Source: Acidimicrobiaceae bacterium
Lineage (GTDB): Bacteria; Actinomycetota; Acidimicrobiia; Acidimicrobiales; Bog-793
DNA length: 64,000 nucleotides
Direction: 5' to 3'
Assembly (NCBI GenBank): GCA_025464005.1
Contig: JAODBO010000040.1
Coordinates: forward strand, 1 to 64,000
Part shown: positions 1-9,320 of the stretch, piece after piece
Layout: each line of letters begins with the position of its first letter
Position numbering within the stretch: position 1 is the stretch's first letter
Notes under the pieces: generated by a model
What the model saw: only the letters and a program-made list of their open reading frames with translations
Told to the model about the DNA's origin: nothing
Database searches by the model: none
Program-made: the position numbers and the translations under genes

Positions 1-35
1 CAGTCCGAGCGCGCGTGCCCATAGCCTTGCGTTCC

Positions 36-102
36 GCACCCCGTTTGCCCTCCTGTTTTCGAACCGTCAGACAGCTCGAAAGCTAGGAGGCAAGCGGGGT
101 GC
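36..102. repeat. Imperfect inverted repeat (hairpin) downstream of the helicase gene
   Basis: Positions 36-54 (GCACCCCGTTTGCCCTCCT) pair with 85-102 (AGGAGGCAAGCGGGGTGC) apart from one mismatch and one bulged base. The 30-nt loop itself holds TTCGA and TCGAA. It lies about 240 bp beyond the helicase stop. There is no T-tract, so it could be a factor-assisted terminator or the edge of a mobile or island segment. Confidence 0.4.
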
Positions 103-338
103 ACTCGCGGATGGGTTACTCAGGCACCCACGGTCGACCCACGGATCGGTCAGGAGAGCCAGATTTCAGGACGTCTGATTGGGCTTGTACGGTGGCGAAT
201 TTCGAACGCCACCACAACCAACTGAAAACCGCGCCCACGACGACCCCCACAATCAAACAAATCGCGATCGTCATGTCACCAACCTACGACTTCCGACTAG
301 TAGTTCGCCTAGGGAGCAGACCGCAAGGCATTCGCTTC
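103..338. other. Gene-free stretch
   Basis: I see no convincing coding region between the hairpin and the end of the helicase gene. The short plus-strand ORFs here run antisense into the helicase and have no recognisable domain. Confidence 0.4.
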
Positions 339-3300
339 TCATCTCAGCGACCGATCTACAGTCTTCTGTGCGGCCGTGATCTCCGCCACGATCTTCGGAC
401 CTCTTCGTTGGAACCCAAGTTCCCGCATCACTTCGAGCATTTCGTCTGGCTGCGGGCGAAGGATGCCGTCACTTCGTATGTGCTTAACCAATTTCACGAG
501 CAACGCCCGGCTGTAGAAATCAATACTCATTCCAGGAATGATCGGCGGCTTCGGAACCGTACGATTTGCTTCGGCGATGCTCCATGTTGGACTTAACTCC
601 GGAACTTCAGACTCGGCTGAATCTTCAGGTGCATCATGGTCATCGTGCAAGAACGTGTCTTTGCTCTTTGCCAAGGCCGACTCAAAAGACGCCATCACTT
701 TCTGTATCTCGGTCGTTGCGTCGTTGAACCAATCAGTGCTCCATATGCGATAAAAGATCCAACCTCGAGCTTCCAACAGACGCTGGCGCAACCGATCACG
801 TTCTCGAGCAATGTGGCCTGAATGGTACGAAGCACCGTCAGCTTCGATCGCTAGAACGTATCGACCGGGATGTCCGGGATGGCGCGCGGCGAAGTCGAGC
901 CGGTAGTTGCCAGCGCCAAGCTGCGGTACGAGATCCAGCCCAGCTTCGGTCAACCGATCTCGGATATCGATCTCGAATGCGTTAAGGGAAACGTTCCTGC
1001 GCACGTCACCCGCCAACTCAGTGCCGCCACTCGCCATGAATCGAACAAATCGGTACATAAGTTTGTATCCCACCGAATGATGCGCATCTTCTGCGACGTC
1101 GTCTCCGGCAAAGCTCGTGACGAGGGTCATCCGTGCCCGGGCCCGACTGATTGCGACGTTGAGACGCCGTTCTCCCCCCGGCTGCAGCAGAGGTCCCCAA
1201 AACAATCGAAGCCTCCCGTCAATGCCTTCGCCATAACCGAAGGTAAGGATGATGCTGTCCCGCTCATCGCCCTGAACTCGTTCGATGTTCTTGATAAAGA
1301 ACGGTTCACGGTCATTGGAATTGAGGATCTGTTCGATCTCTGGGTCTTGGGTAAAGATTGCGTCGAGGGCTGCCTGAATGCGCCGCATATGAGGAACGCC
1401 GAACGTGATGACACCGAGCGTCTCGTCGGGATGATGCAGAGCGTGGTCCACGACGAGCTCCGCAACACGGGAGACTTCGTCGTCGGGACTGTTGGAACCA
1501 CCTTTGATCCCGGGGCTAGGAGCAACGACTTCGTGACGAATACAGTCAGCTCCATCCGCGGCAGGAAAAGTTGTGAGCGACCAGTCGTAAACGTACGCAT
1601 TTGAAACAGCGATGAGACGCTCATCACGACTTCGGTAGTGCCAAAGCAGTCTTCGGGATTGACCAACAAGGATTCGGTCAAAAGCGAACAGAATCGACTC
1701 GGCGTCTCGTGTATAGCTTTCCCCTGCTGGACGCTCTGACGCCGTTGCTTCTTCAACCGAATCCAGGTTGACATCTTCCTCGGACGCTTCGGCCGCAAGC
1801 GCATCCTCTTCTGCCCGAGCCGTAGATCGATTTGACGTCACATCGTCTGCTTGGTCTTCTAAGACCTTGGTGAAGAACTCGGTCGGAGGCAACTGGCGGC
1901 TATCTCCCGCCACTATTGCTTGGGGGGCACGAATCAGTGCTGGGATGGCATCGGCGGGTTTCACTTGACTCGCTTCGTCAAATATCACGACATCGAAACA
2001 CGATGATGCGGGCAGCAACCTCGATACTTGTAACGGGCTCATGGCCCAACATGGCTTTACTGCAGTCATAACCTCAGGCGCCTCGCTAAACAGACGGCGC
2101 ACGGGCCTAAAGTTTCGCTTCTTTGTGACTTCCCTCTTCAGGAGTAGATACTGGTCAGAGTGCTTGTTGAGCTCCTCAGTTAGGCGAACAGCGGCCGCCC
2201 GGCGCACACGAGCCGCATTCGCCTGCAGATGCTCGTCATCTGATCGTCGAAATGTTTCCGCCGCTGAATGAAGATCACTGCCGGTAATCCCGGCGAGAGC
2301 GGGATCAGAAATCAACGCTTGCTCAATGGCTGAATGCACGGCGATGTACCGAAGCGTCTGTGCGGCGCTGTCTGCATCGCGCCCTACCAACGGATCGCCG
2401 CCGGCTGCCGAGCGACGGGCACCCGAGATCAATTGACCGAGTCCGGCTGCTGCTAATACTTCTTCGATTTCGTGCAACCGCGGAAATTGGGCACGCGTCT
2501 GATCCGATGCAAGTGCCTGAAGAATTCCTGGCAACCGATCAAGGCTCGCCTCATCGAGGGCGAGGTTCTGCACATACGGTGCCAAGGACGCTAGGCGCCG
2601 AATTAACGCCGCAATAGCTTGCTGCGCCGCAGGAAATGTCGAGACCGATCGAACTTGCCCGTTTCGGCCCTCCTCCACCCACGATTCTCGTGAAGCTTTT
2701 CCTCGGAGAAGCAGCTTGTGCGTTGTGACATCAGCGGCTTGAGCCGGGTCGCCAGAACAGGCGGCGTGCGCGACCCGTCGCGCTTTTCGACGTGCGCCCC
2801 AACTCAACTTGATCGGACTTGTTTTCCGGTACGTCTTATCGGTCGCGATGAGAAGGTGCTCCAGGATGTCGGAGCTCACCGAAGAATCAAACGCTCCAGG
2901 AATCAGGTCCGACAGCTGTGCTGCCTCAGCAAGATTCAGGAGCAGCCGCCCGACAGAACCAGGTTCGAGCGGCATTGCAATCCCGAGCTCGGCGGCAAGC
3001 AATTCCAAAGACTCCATTGCCATTGGCAGCAACTCATTGCTAACAGCGACAAGTGACTGGTTGGCGGTTGCGACATCCTCAGTCGAGATGAGCGCTACTG
3101 GAGACCAACCAACTCGAGTCAGGCGTTCTGGGTCAAAGCCCCCCTTAGAGGCAATTTCACCAAAATCTGCAGCGAGAGACGCAAGGTCATTGGATGACCA
3201 TTTCTGAAGGGTTTCGCTAGGCAGCCGGAGGCTGGACGTGATGGATTCAGGGATCGATCGCGACAAGGCAAACAAGTCTGAGACAGTGATACCCCATGCG

Positions 3301-4616
3301 ACTTTGCGGGTGTGTAAAGCGTTGCGATGACTTACAAGTCGATCTCTAGCCGCAGTGAGAAACTTGTGAAGAGATGTAGTGATCGGGGCACCGACACTTG
3401 CTTGTCGATCAAGAACCTTGCCTAGTTCTTCTGCGACGTAGCGACGTGAAGATCCGGCTGCAAAAAGATCAAGGGTAATTTCGCCAAGGCCCACATTTTC
3501 GAGACGATCCAAGACGGCAGTGATTGCAGCTCGCTTTTGGGCAACAAACAAAACCTTCTTGCCTTCGGCGACCAACGCGGCAATCACGTTGGCAATCGTC
3601 TGGGATTTTCCAGTACCTGGAGGGCCCTGAACAACAAGGTTTCTTCCAGCCAACGCGGCATTGACTACGAAGCTTTGGCTCGCATCTGCATCAAGAACTA
3701 GGAACTCCGAATCGACCGGTTTGTAGTCGGGATCAAAGTCAGATATCTCGTCCGCAATACTTCTTATACCCTCTACCGAATCTTCATCGCCCGCGAGCGC
3801 GGCAACGAGGTCGGACGTAAGCAACGCCTCAATGTCTTCGCAGTCCGCCACCATTGGTTGTTTCAGATAGCTGAATGCTCCAAGCATCATCCGCTCGTCG
3901 ATGCTGAATCCGACCACTTCAGCGCACGCCTTTCGAAGGTGGTCATAGATGGGCGCGAACTCACCCCGGGTATCGTCCCCAGCTTCCAGGGAAGCCTCTT
4001 CATCAACGCGAGCACCTTGTGAACCAAGAACGTGAAGCAATACAGGATTGAGTTGAGCATCTCCCGTAAGCGTGAGTTCCCAAGAATCAACGGTGCCCGA
4101 TCGGTGTGTTAGCTCGACTGCGCGAAGCATCACCGGTGCGCTCGGTGGAGTTGGTCCCTTTGCACTTCTTCGACCTTGTGGATCCTCGGAGATCTCAAGC
4201 GCAGCTACTTCGCCCGTTGCTGGATTGGCTGCGGATATGACCTCGGCTCTACTAATCAGATCGTCGGGGTTTCGCGACCAAGTTGCGATGCCAAACGCAC
4301 AGAAGGCGACGGAGACTCCGTATTCCTCTTCAGCCTCCCGTTGCTTACCAGCAAGTCCTTTGATTGCCCTTTGTGCGAGGGCCACTCGAACCGGGTCATC
4401 GAACAGCTTCGTCAAATGCACGGTTGTCCCGGCGAGTAATTCAGCTAGCGCCGCCGAATTGGCATCAGCCAGGTCGAGGGTTGCCGCAGTCGGCTTGAAG
4501 AAAAGCAGTCGATTATTACCGGATACATCGATGAGCGCAGAGCGCCACTCGAGGGAAGCGCGCTCGATCTGTTGGCGCCGACGGTCTGACTTTGGATTCG
4601 CAGTTGCCGTCGACAT
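339..4616 (-). CDS. DUF4011 / superfamily I helicase / Vsr-like nuclease fusion (candidate anti-phage protein)
   Basis: This is a 1425-aa multidomain protein. The N-terminus carries a DUF4011-like motif (ALIDVSGNNRLLFF, about residues 28-41). A Walker A (GPPGTGKSQT) sits near residue 331 and a Walker B-type FDEAS near 880, followed by GDSRQLPPTEFF and the SF1 motifs IERVQGDERD and NVAISRAR. Near residues 1230-1300 is a Vsr/MTES_1575-type endonuclease domain (YRLDFA, then EADGASYHSG, then IWSTDWF). A C-terminal DUF3320-like tail follows (about residues 1370-1425). Proteins of this architecture (helicase plus Vsr-like nuclease) are known as single-gene or small-operon defence candidates; a defence role here is inference. 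The ATG lies 2 bp after the stop of the upstream ribbon-helix-helix gene, so the two are probably cotranscribed. Base composition is visibly less GC-rich than the rest of the window, consistent with transfer. Confidence 0.85.
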   Translation of the reverse strand: MSTATANPKSDRRRQQIERASLEWRSALIDVSGNNRLLFFKPTAATLDLADANSAALAELLAGTTVHLTKLFDDPVRVALAQRAIKGLAGKQREAEEEYGVSVAFCAFGIATWSRNPDDLISRAEVISAANPATGEVAALEISEDPQGRRSAKGPTPPSAPVMLRAVELTHRSGTVDSWELTLTGDAQLNPVLLHVLGSQGARVDEEASLEAGDDTRGEFAPIYDHLRKACAEVVGFSIDERMMLGAFSYLKQPMVADCEDIEALLTSDLVAALAGDEDSVEGIRSIADEISDFDPDYKPVDSEFLVLDADASQSFVVNAALAGRNLVVQGPPGTGKSQTIANVIAALVAEGKKVLFVAQKRAAITAVLDRLENVGLGEITLDLFAAGSSRRYVAEELGKVLDRQASVGAPITTSLHKFLTAARDRLVSHRNALHTRKVAWGITVSDLFALSRSIPESITSSLRLPSETLQKWSSNDLASLAADFGEIASKGGFDPERLTRVGWSPVALISTEDVATANQSLVAVSNELLPMAMESLELLAAELGIAMPLEPGSVGRLLLNLAEAAQLSDLIPGAFDSSVSSDILEHLLIATDKTYRKTSPIKLSWGARRKARRVAHAACSGDPAQAADVTTHKLLLRGKASRESWVEEGRNGQVRSVSTFPAAQQAIAALIRRLASLAPYVQNLALDEASLDRLPGILQALASDQTRAQFPRLHEIEEVLAAAGLGQLISGARRSAAGGDPLVGRDADSAAQTLRYIAVHSAIEQALISDPALAGITGSDLHSAAETFRRSDDEHLQANAARVRRAAAVRLTEELNKHSDQYLLLKREVTKKRNFRPVRRLFSEAPEVMTAVKPCWAMSPLQVSRLLPASSCFDVVIFDEASQVKPADAIPALIRAPQAIVAGDSRQLPPTEFFTKVLEDQADDVTSNRSTARAEEDALAAEASEEDVNLDSVEEATASERPAGESYTRDAESILFAFDRILVGQSRRLLWHYRSRDERLIAVSNAYVYDWSLTTFPAADGADCIRHEVVAPSPGIKGGSNSPDDEVSRVAELVVDHALHHPDETLGVITFGVPHMRRIQAALDAIFTQDPEIEQILNSNDREPFFIKNIERVQGDERDSIILTFGYGEGIDGRLRLFWGPLLQPGGERRLNVAISRARARMTLVTSFAGDDVAEDAHHSVGYKLMYRFVRFMASGGTELAGDVRRNVSLNAFEIDIRDRLTEAGLDLVPQLGAGNYRLDFAARHPGHPGRYVLAIEADGASYHSGHIARERDRLRQRLLEARGWIFYRIWSTDWFNDATTEIQKVMASFESALAKSKDTFLHDDHDAPEDSAESEVPELSPTWSIAEANRTVPKPPIIPGMSIDFYSRALLVKLVKHIRSDGILRPQPDEMLEVMRELGFQRRGPKIVAEITAAQKTVDRSLR

Positions 4617-4618
4617 GC

Positions 4619-4837
4619 TCAGATCGCCTTTGTCGACTTACGACCCGCACCGGTGCGGGCCCCACCTCGACGGTCCGGCACGATCCGCTTCTCGACATCC
4701 CGTGCTCCAGCCCCCTCTTCCGCTATGACGGCGGCGGCTGCTTCGACCACGCACGAGACATTCGATCCGCTACGGCGAGCGAGGCGCTCCAGGGCCGTGA
4801 CGGCGTGGTCAGAGAGGGAGACGGTACGTCGTTTCAT
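4619..4837 (-). CDS. Ribbon-helix-helix (CopG/Arc-like) small protein
   Basis: A 72-aa basic protein. Residues 1-40 resemble a ribbon-helix-helix fold: a short beta segment (RRTVSLSD) followed by two predicted helices (HAVTALERLARRSG and VSCVVEAAAAVIAEE). The C-terminal 25 residues are Arg/Gly/Lys-rich and look disordered. The gene ends 2 bp before the helicase-nuclease start codon, the only gene it is likely to be transcribed with. The probable role is a DNA-binding autoregulator of that two-gene unit; no target operator is obvious. It could instead be an antitoxin-like partner. Confidence 0.6.
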   Translation of the reverse strand: MKRRTVSLSDHAVTALERLARRSGSNVSCVVEAAAAVIAEEGAGARDVEKRIVPDRRGGARTGAGRKSTKAI

Positions 4838-5140
4838 ATCATCGACACTAGATCACACCTTGATTAAGCGCCTCGCCTGGGATTTCGCTTGACGGTCAAA
4901 CCCACTTGGCCAAGGATCCTCAGGGCCCATCCAATCCAAAGCGAGCGAAAAGAACCCACGAATTGCGATAGTTGAGTCGAGGTAGAGGAGGAGCGAATCA
5001 CATGCGAAATGTGAGGGTCACCGTCACCGCGATCTCGATTTCGCGCGCTGCCGTGGTACGGATGTGGTGCAAATCAGTTCCGAAGACGTCGGAAGGGCCA
5101 TTTCTGACCACTTGCGACGCATCTACCTGGACTTTCTTGG
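4838..5140. other. Intergenic region, no gene seen
   Basis: About 300 bp between the ribbon-helix-helix gene and tRNA-Gly. It must hold the promoter of the defence-like operon on the minus strand, but I cannot pick a convincing -35/-10 pair. A small plus-strand ORF (4972-5187) runs into the antisense of the tRNA and is not credible. Confidence 0.4.
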
Positions 5141-5212
5141 AGCGGACGACGGGATTCGAACCCGCGACCCTCACCTTGGCAAGGTGATGCTCTACCACTG
5201 AGCCACGTCCGC
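5141..5212 (-). tRNA. tRNA-Gly (GCC anticodon)
   Basis: Read on the minus strand, the acceptor GCGGACG (5212-5206) pairs with CGTCCGC (5148-5142), with discriminator T at 5141. The D arm GCTCAGTGGTAGAGC, the anticodon loop TTGCCAA (anticodon GCC) and the T arm GGGTTCGAATCCC are all present. CCA is not encoded. Confidence 0.95.
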
Positions 5213-5301
5213 GTGACTGCATGATCCTACCAAGCCGCGACGGACCCGGCGAAGCGCTCCAGGCACTCCGACGGCTAGACGAAAATGCGGTGCCGCCGGA
5301 C

Positions 5302-5769
5302 TCAGCGCCCCGTGTGCCCGAAGCCGCCGTCGCCGCGCTCGCTCCCGAGCAGCTCGGCGACCACGAGAAAGCTCACCGACGCGAACGGCACGACGAGCAG
5401 CTGAGCGATCCGGTCGCCCGGATGCACCTCGTAGGAGGAATGCGGATCGGTGTTGACGAGGAGCACGCGGATCTCGCCGCGGTAGCCCGAATCGATGAGA
5501 CCCGGGGTGTTGAGGCAGGTCACCCCATGCTTCGCAGCGAGCCCGCTCCTCGGCACCACGAGCCCCGCATAGCCTTCCGGCAGCGCCAGCGACAGGCCGG
5601 TCGGCACAAGCGCCCGGCCGCCGCCACAGGCTAGGAGCGCTCCCTCGCTCGACACGAGGTCAGCTCCGGCATCTCCAGGTCTCGCGTAGCGGGGGGCCTC
5701 GTGCGACGAATCGAGTAGGACGATGGGCACCTCGAGACGAGGTCCAGACAGGGCGTCGGTCATGGCCAT
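5302..5769 (-). CDS. dut: Deoxyuridine 5'-triphosphate nucleotidohydrolase (dUTPase)
   Basis: A 155-aa trimeric-type dUTPase that hydrolyses dUTP to dUMP and pyrophosphate, keeping uracil out of DNA. All five family motifs are visible: DAGADL, PRSGLA, GLIDSGYRGEI (with the catalytic Asp and the base-stacking Tyr region), RIAQLLV and the C-terminal Gly-rich RGDGGFGHTG. I take ATG 5769 as the start because a GGAG lies upstream; ATG 5763 is equally possible. The open frame continues much further upstream but there it is antisense to orn. It is transcribed away from orn, with only 36 bp between the two starts, so the promoters must overlap. Confidence 0.95.
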   Translation of the reverse strand: MAMTDALSGPRLEVPIVLLDSSHEAPRYARPGDAGADLVSSEGALLACGGGRALVPTGLSLALPEGYAGLVVPRSGLAAKHGVTCLNTPGLIDSGYRGEIRVLLVNTDPHSSYEVHPGDRIAQLLVVPFASVSFLVVAELLGSERGDGGFGHTGR

Positions 5770-5805
5770 GCAAGGTACCCGCTCCACCTGGAGGTCTGTC
5801 CCAGG

Positions 5806-6408
5806 GTGACGGCACTCCCCGATTACGATCGCGAGATGCTCGTCTGGATGGATCTCGAGATGACCGGCCTCGACCCGGAGCGGCACGTCGTCGTCGAGGT
5901 GGCGACTCTCGTCACGGACGACGACTTGCGGATCGTCGCCGAGGGCCCAGATATCGTCGTCGGCGCCAGCGAGGAACAGCTCGCGGAGATGGACGACGTC
6001 GTGCGCAAGATGCACACCGAGAGTGGGCTGCTCGACGCCATAGCGGCCTCGACCACCACGATCGAGCAGGCCAGCGAGCTGACGCTCGCCTTCATACGGA
6101 CATATGTCCCCGAGCCCCGCCGGGTGCCGCTCTGCGGCAACTCGATCGGCGTCGACCGCCGTTTCCTTCGGCACTACCTCCCCGCGGTCGAGGACTACCT
6201 GCACTACCGCTCGATCGACGTGTCGACGGTGAAGGAGCTGAGCAAGCGCTGGTATCCGTCGCTCTATGGCCGGGCTCCGAAGAAGGCCGGCGCTCACCGC
6301 GCGCTCGGAGACATCCGTGAGAGCGTCGCCGAGCTTGCCTACTACCGGGACAACTTCTTCCGGCTCCCGGCGCCGAGCGCACCCGCCACCCCGGCGTCCG
6401 CCACCTGA
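5806..6408 (+). CDS. orn: Oligoribonuclease (3'-5' exoribonuclease, DEDDh family)
   Basis: A 200-aa enzyme that degrades RNA di- and oligonucleotides, including linear products of cyclic-di-GMP breakdown. The DEDDh motifs are present: DLEMTGLD (ExoI), CGNSIGVDRRFLRHYLP (ExoII) and HRALGDIRES (ExoIII with catalytic His and Asp). The GTG at 5806 gives a short N-terminal extension (MTALPDYDRE) before the conserved MLVWMDLEMTG; the internal ATG at 5836 (MLVWMD) is an alternative start. It is divergent from dut. Confidence 0.95.
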   Translation: MTALPDYDREMLVWMDLEMTGLDPERHVVVEVATLVTDDDLRIVAEGPDIVVGASEEQLAEMDDVVRKMHTESGLLDAIAASTTTIEQASELTLAFIRTYVPEPRRVPLCGNSIGVDRRFLRHYLPAVEDYLHYRSIDVSTVKELSKRWYPSLYGRAPKKAGAHRALGDIRESVAELAYYRDNFFRLPAPSAPATPASAT

Positions 6409-6414
6409 CCGACC

Positions 6415-7365
6415 TCAGGTGACGAGAGGAGACAGCCGCTCACCGAGCAGGCCGACGTGCTCGAGGTCGGACAGATCGAGCACCTGCAGGTATACCCGGG
6501 TCACGCCGACGGCTGCGTAGTCCGCAAGCCGCTCGGCGAGGTCGTCGGGGGTTCCGGCCAAGCCATCGGCGCGCAGCTCATCGAGATCCTTGCCGATCGC
6601 CGCGGCGCGTCGTGTGAGCTGGGAGGAGCTCTCCGCACAGCATGCGGTGAGCGCGATCGAGCGGACGATGGATGCGGGGTCCCGGCCGGTCTCTCGGCAC
6701 GCGTCGTCGAGCGCGCCGAAGACCAGGCCGGCGTGGTCGGCGGACCGAAAGGGTACGTTGCATTCGTCGGCGAACCGGGCCGCGAGAGCCGGCGTCCGCT
6801 TCGTTCCCGTCCCGCCGACGATGATCGGAGGATTGGGACGCTGGAACGGCTTCGGCAATGCCGGGCTGTCGACTAGTTCGTAGTGACGTCCACTGAAGGA
6901 GTAGCGCTCCCCCACCGGGGTCCGCCACAGACCGCGAACGATCGCGAGCTGTTCCTCCAGGCGTTCGATGCGCTCGCCGAGGCGAGCAGGAAACGGGATG
7001 CCGTACGCGCTGTGCTCTTCCGCGAACCACCCGGCGCCGAGGCCGAGCTCGACGCGTCCACCACTCATAGCGTCGACTTGCGCCACGGTCACCGCGAGAG
7101 GACCCGGGTAGCGGAAGGTCCCCGCGCTCAGCAGCGTCCCAAGGCGGATGCGCTCCGTGTCCCGTGCGAGACCAGCGAGCGTGATCCACGCGTCCGTCGG
7201 ACCGGGCAGCGGCTCGTAGGAACCTGGAGGTGGGTCACCCATGTGGAGGTAATGGTCCGAACGGAAGAAGGCGCCGAAACCGGCTCGATCGGCCTCGAGG
7301 GCGACCGCGAGGAGCTGCTCGTAGGTCGCGCCTTGGTGTGGTTCGGTGAAGATCCGTAGGTCCAT
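6415..7365 (-). CDS. LLM-class (luciferase-like) F420-dependent oxidoreductase
   Basis: A 316-aa TIM-barrel protein of the bacterial luciferase-like superfamily. Family landmarks are the N-terminal MDLRIFTEP, ALEADRAGFGAFFRSDHY, the beta-strand segment RVELGLGAGW with HSAYGIPFP, and the phosphate-binding PPIIVGGTGTKRTPALAARF. In Actinobacteria many such proteins use F420 rather than FMN, which fits the cofC gene elsewhere in this window; the substrate is unknown. The end of orn is 6 bp away and convergent. The promoter would lie in the short gap before the response-regulator gene, which is divergent. Confidence 0.8.
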   Translation of the reverse strand: MDLRIFTEPHQGATYEQLLAVALEADRAGFGAFFRSDHYLHMGDPPPGSYEPLPGPTDAWITLAGLARDTERIRLGTLLSAGTFRYPGPLAVTVAQVDAMSGGRVELGLGAGWFAEEHSAYGIPFPARLGERIERLEEQLAIVRGLWRTPVGERYSFSGRHYELVDSPALPKPFQRPNPPIIVGGTGTKRTPALAARFADECNVPFRSADHAGLVFGALDDACRETGRDPASIVRSIALTACCAESSSQLTRRAAAIGKDLDELRADGLAGTPDDLAERLADYAAVGVTRVYLQVLDLSDLEHVGLLGERLSPLVT

Positions 7366-7454
7366 GAAACCGTCCTACCACGTGCGCCGGCTCGGAGGCG
7401 CCCTCGAGGAGCGACCCTGTGTTTGTCGGGTCCTGTCGTGGGATCATCGAGGCC

Positions 7455-8144
7455 ATGGATGAGGAGCGGCCGGGCACGTCGCAAGGCGAGGACGAAGGCT
7501 CGATCCGCGTCGCCGTGGTGGACGACCACGCGATGGTCGCCGAGGGTCTCTCGTCGCTGCTTGCCGAAGAGCCCGACCTCGAGGTAGTCGGAACCGCGCC
7601 GAGCGTCGCCGAGGCGATGGACCTCATCGAGCAGTCGCGACCCGACGTCGTACTGATCGACTACCGGCTCCCCGACGGAGACGGCGCTTCGGCAGCGGCG
7701 GAGATTCTGAGGCGCTGGCCCGCGACCAGGGTCATCCTGCTTTCGGCGTCCGGCGGCGAGGAGCTCCTGGCACGAGCGCTCGAGGCCGGATGCTCGGGAT
7801 TCCTCGCCAAGGACCGCAGCGGCGAAGAAGTGGCCGCGGCGGTGCGCGCTGCATACCGCGGCGAATCACTCATCCCCACGGAAGCCTTGACGGGCCTGCT
7901 CGACCGGCTCCGGCGTCCGAGCGGTCGACCCGGCGGCGAGCTCAGCGCCCGCGAGCTCGAAGTGTTGCGCCTGCTCGCGCGTGGCACATCCACCGAGGCG
8001 ATCAGCGAGCAGTTGTTCCTGTCGGAACATACGGTACGCAACCACGTGCGCAATATCTTGTCCAAACTCGGTGCGCACTCGAAGCTCGAAGCCGTGTCGA
8101 TCGCCGCCCGCGACGGCATCGTCTCGCTCGACGAGCCTCGCTGA
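7455..8144 (+). CDS. NarL/FixJ-family response regulator (receiver plus LuxR HTH), copy 1
   Basis: A 229-aa regulator. The receiver domain (about residues 17-135) has the acidic pair VDDH (23-24), phosphoacceptor Asp69 in VVLIDYRLPDG, a conserved Ser in LLSASGG and a Lys in FLAKD. The C-terminal LuxR-type helix-turn-helix spans about residues 160-215 (LSARELEVLRLLARG, then SEHTVRNHVRNILSKLG). I chose ATG 7455 (MDEERPG); the open frame also extends to 7419 without a better site. It is one of four signalling genes in a row with a PAS histidine kinase, its likely phosphodonor. It shares about the same HTH end ([11 protein letters not shown]) with the next gene, suggesting a duplication. Confidence 0.9.
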   Translation: MDEERPGTSQGEDEGSIRVAVVDDHAMVAEGLSSLLAEEPDLEVVGTAPSVAEAMDLIEQSRPDVVLIDYRLPDGDGASAAAEILRRWPATRVILLSASGGEELLARALEAGCSGFLAKDRSGEEVAAAVRAAYRGESLIPTEALTGLLDRLRRPSGRPGGELSARELEVLRLLARGTSTEAISEQLFLSEHTVRNHVRNILSKLGAHSKLEAVSIAARDGIVSLDEPR

Positions 8145-8243
8145 GCCGCCGGACCTATCTGGCTACCTCTCATGCGATCGTGGGCAGCGACGAGACCGAC
8201 GAAAAGCGCCTAGCGACATTTACGAGGGTCTCGTGCGCCAAAG

Positions 8244-8936
8244 ATGCCTTACGATGGACTCTGCTTGGACACGAACCGCACGACCGTTGTCACGGTACTG
8301 GTCGTCGATGACCACGCGACCTTCGCCGAGGCGTTACGCCACGTCCTCAGTGCCGAGGACGACATCGAAGTCGTCGCGATCGCGACCGAAGTCGGAGAGG
8401 CGGAGCGAGCCGCCCAGGCAACCCGGCCGGACGTGGCCCTCGTCGACCACCGCATCGGCTTGGACGACGGCGTAGAGCTCGTCCGCGCGCTTCAGCGTTG
8501 CGTGCCGGCGACCAAGCTCGTAATGCTCACCGCCACCGACGACGACACGACGGTCCTCGAAGCGCTCGAGGCGGGATGTGCCGGCTATCTGCTGAAGGAC
8601 TCGCCCCTCGAGGTCGTGGTCGCCGCGGTGCGCTCTGCGGCACGAGGCGACGCCGTTATCCACCCGGCGCTACTGGCGCGCCTCCTGCCGCGGTTTCGAG
8701 AGCGCGAGCAATCCGCTCCGAGAGCCGGGCTGCTGACGGATCGTGAACTGGCGGTCCTCCGGCTCCTCGCCGGCGGCCGTCCCAACGCCGCCATCGCAAG
8801 TGAGCTCCTGATCAGCGTGAACACGGTGCGAAATCACGTGCAGAACATCCTGACCAAGCTCGGCGCCCACTCGAAGCTGGAAGCCGTGGCAAAGGCGCGG
8901 GACTCAGGACTGCTCGGGCCGCTCGCCCGCTCGTGA
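8244..8936 (+). CDS. NarL/FixJ-family response regulator (receiver plus LuxR HTH), copy 2
   Basis: A 230-aa paralogue of the preceding regulator. The receiver has VDDH (22-23), Asp68 in [13 protein letters not shown] and Lys in YLLKD. The LuxR HTH ([15 protein letters not shown], then [18 protein letters not shown]) is at about residues 165-220. The phosphoacceptor loop reads DHRIGLDDG, not the usual DxxMPxxDG, a mild departure. The 3' end overlaps the convergent stand-alone receiver gene by 33 bp, so the two transcripts can pair. Confidence 0.88.
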   Translation: MPYDGLCLDTNRTTVVTVLVVDDHATFAEALRHVLSAEDDIEVVAIATEVGEAERAAQATRPDVALVDHRIGLDDGVELVRALQRCVPATKLVMLTATDDDTTVLEALEAGCAGYLLKDSPLEVVVAAVRSAARGDAVIHPALLARLLPRFREREQSAPRAGLLTDRELAVLRLLAGGRPNAAIASELLISVNTVRNHVQNILTKLGAHSKLEAVAKARDSGLLGPLARS

Positions 8937-9320
8937 GACGCGCGCGGACCTGACGATCGCGCAGATGTCGTCGATCGGCGCAGCCTTGTCGATCGTCGCA
9001 ACCGCACCCGCGAGGAGCATCGCCTCGCGAGAGCTCATGTCCCAAGATCCCGACATGGCGACGATCGCCACGAGCGGCAACTGCTCGGCCAGCCGTCGTG
9101 CGAACTCGACGCCGCCGCCGTCCGGCATCCTGTAATCGACGAGAGCGACATCGACCAGACTGCTCGCCGATTGGAGACCGCTGGCGACGCCGTGGGCTAC
9201 TGCTACGACCTCGAACCCGCTCTCCGATACGAGCGCATCCGCAAGGGCGGCAGCGAACATAGCGTCGTCGTCCACCACGAGGACCCTGCGCTCGCACACT
9301 GCAGCCTCCTCGGCGCCCAT
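8904..9320 (-). CDS. Stand-alone receiver-domain protein (no output domain)
   Basis: A 138-aa CheY-like receiver with no DNA-binding part. In this numbering Asp62 (in [13 protein letters not shown]) is the expected phosphorylation site; the acidic triplet VVDDDA, the Ser of AMSGSWD and the Lys of TIDKAAP complete the active site. ATG 9320 is preferred over GTG 9341 because a GGAGG lies 8 bp upstream of it. It is transcribed divergently from the PAS kinase and overlaps the 3' end of the second NarL regulator. Such single-domain receivers act as phosphate sinks, shuttle proteins or allosteric effectors; which applies is not shown by sequence. Confidence 0.85.
   Translation of the reverse strand: MGAEEAAVCERRVLVVDDDAMFAAALADALVSESGFEVVAVAHGVASGLQSASSLVDVALVDYRMPDGGGVEFARRLAEQLPLVAIVAMSGSWDMSSREAMLLAGAVATIDKAAPIDDICAIVRSARVSRAGERPEQS

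Noticed and set aside
870..1604. Plus-strand 244-aa ORF inside the helicase gene
   Set aside because: Antisense to the conserved helicase motifs; no family similarity.
5302..6297. A 331-aa dUTPase
   Set aside because: The first 176 residues are antisense to orn; the dUTPase family begins near 5769.
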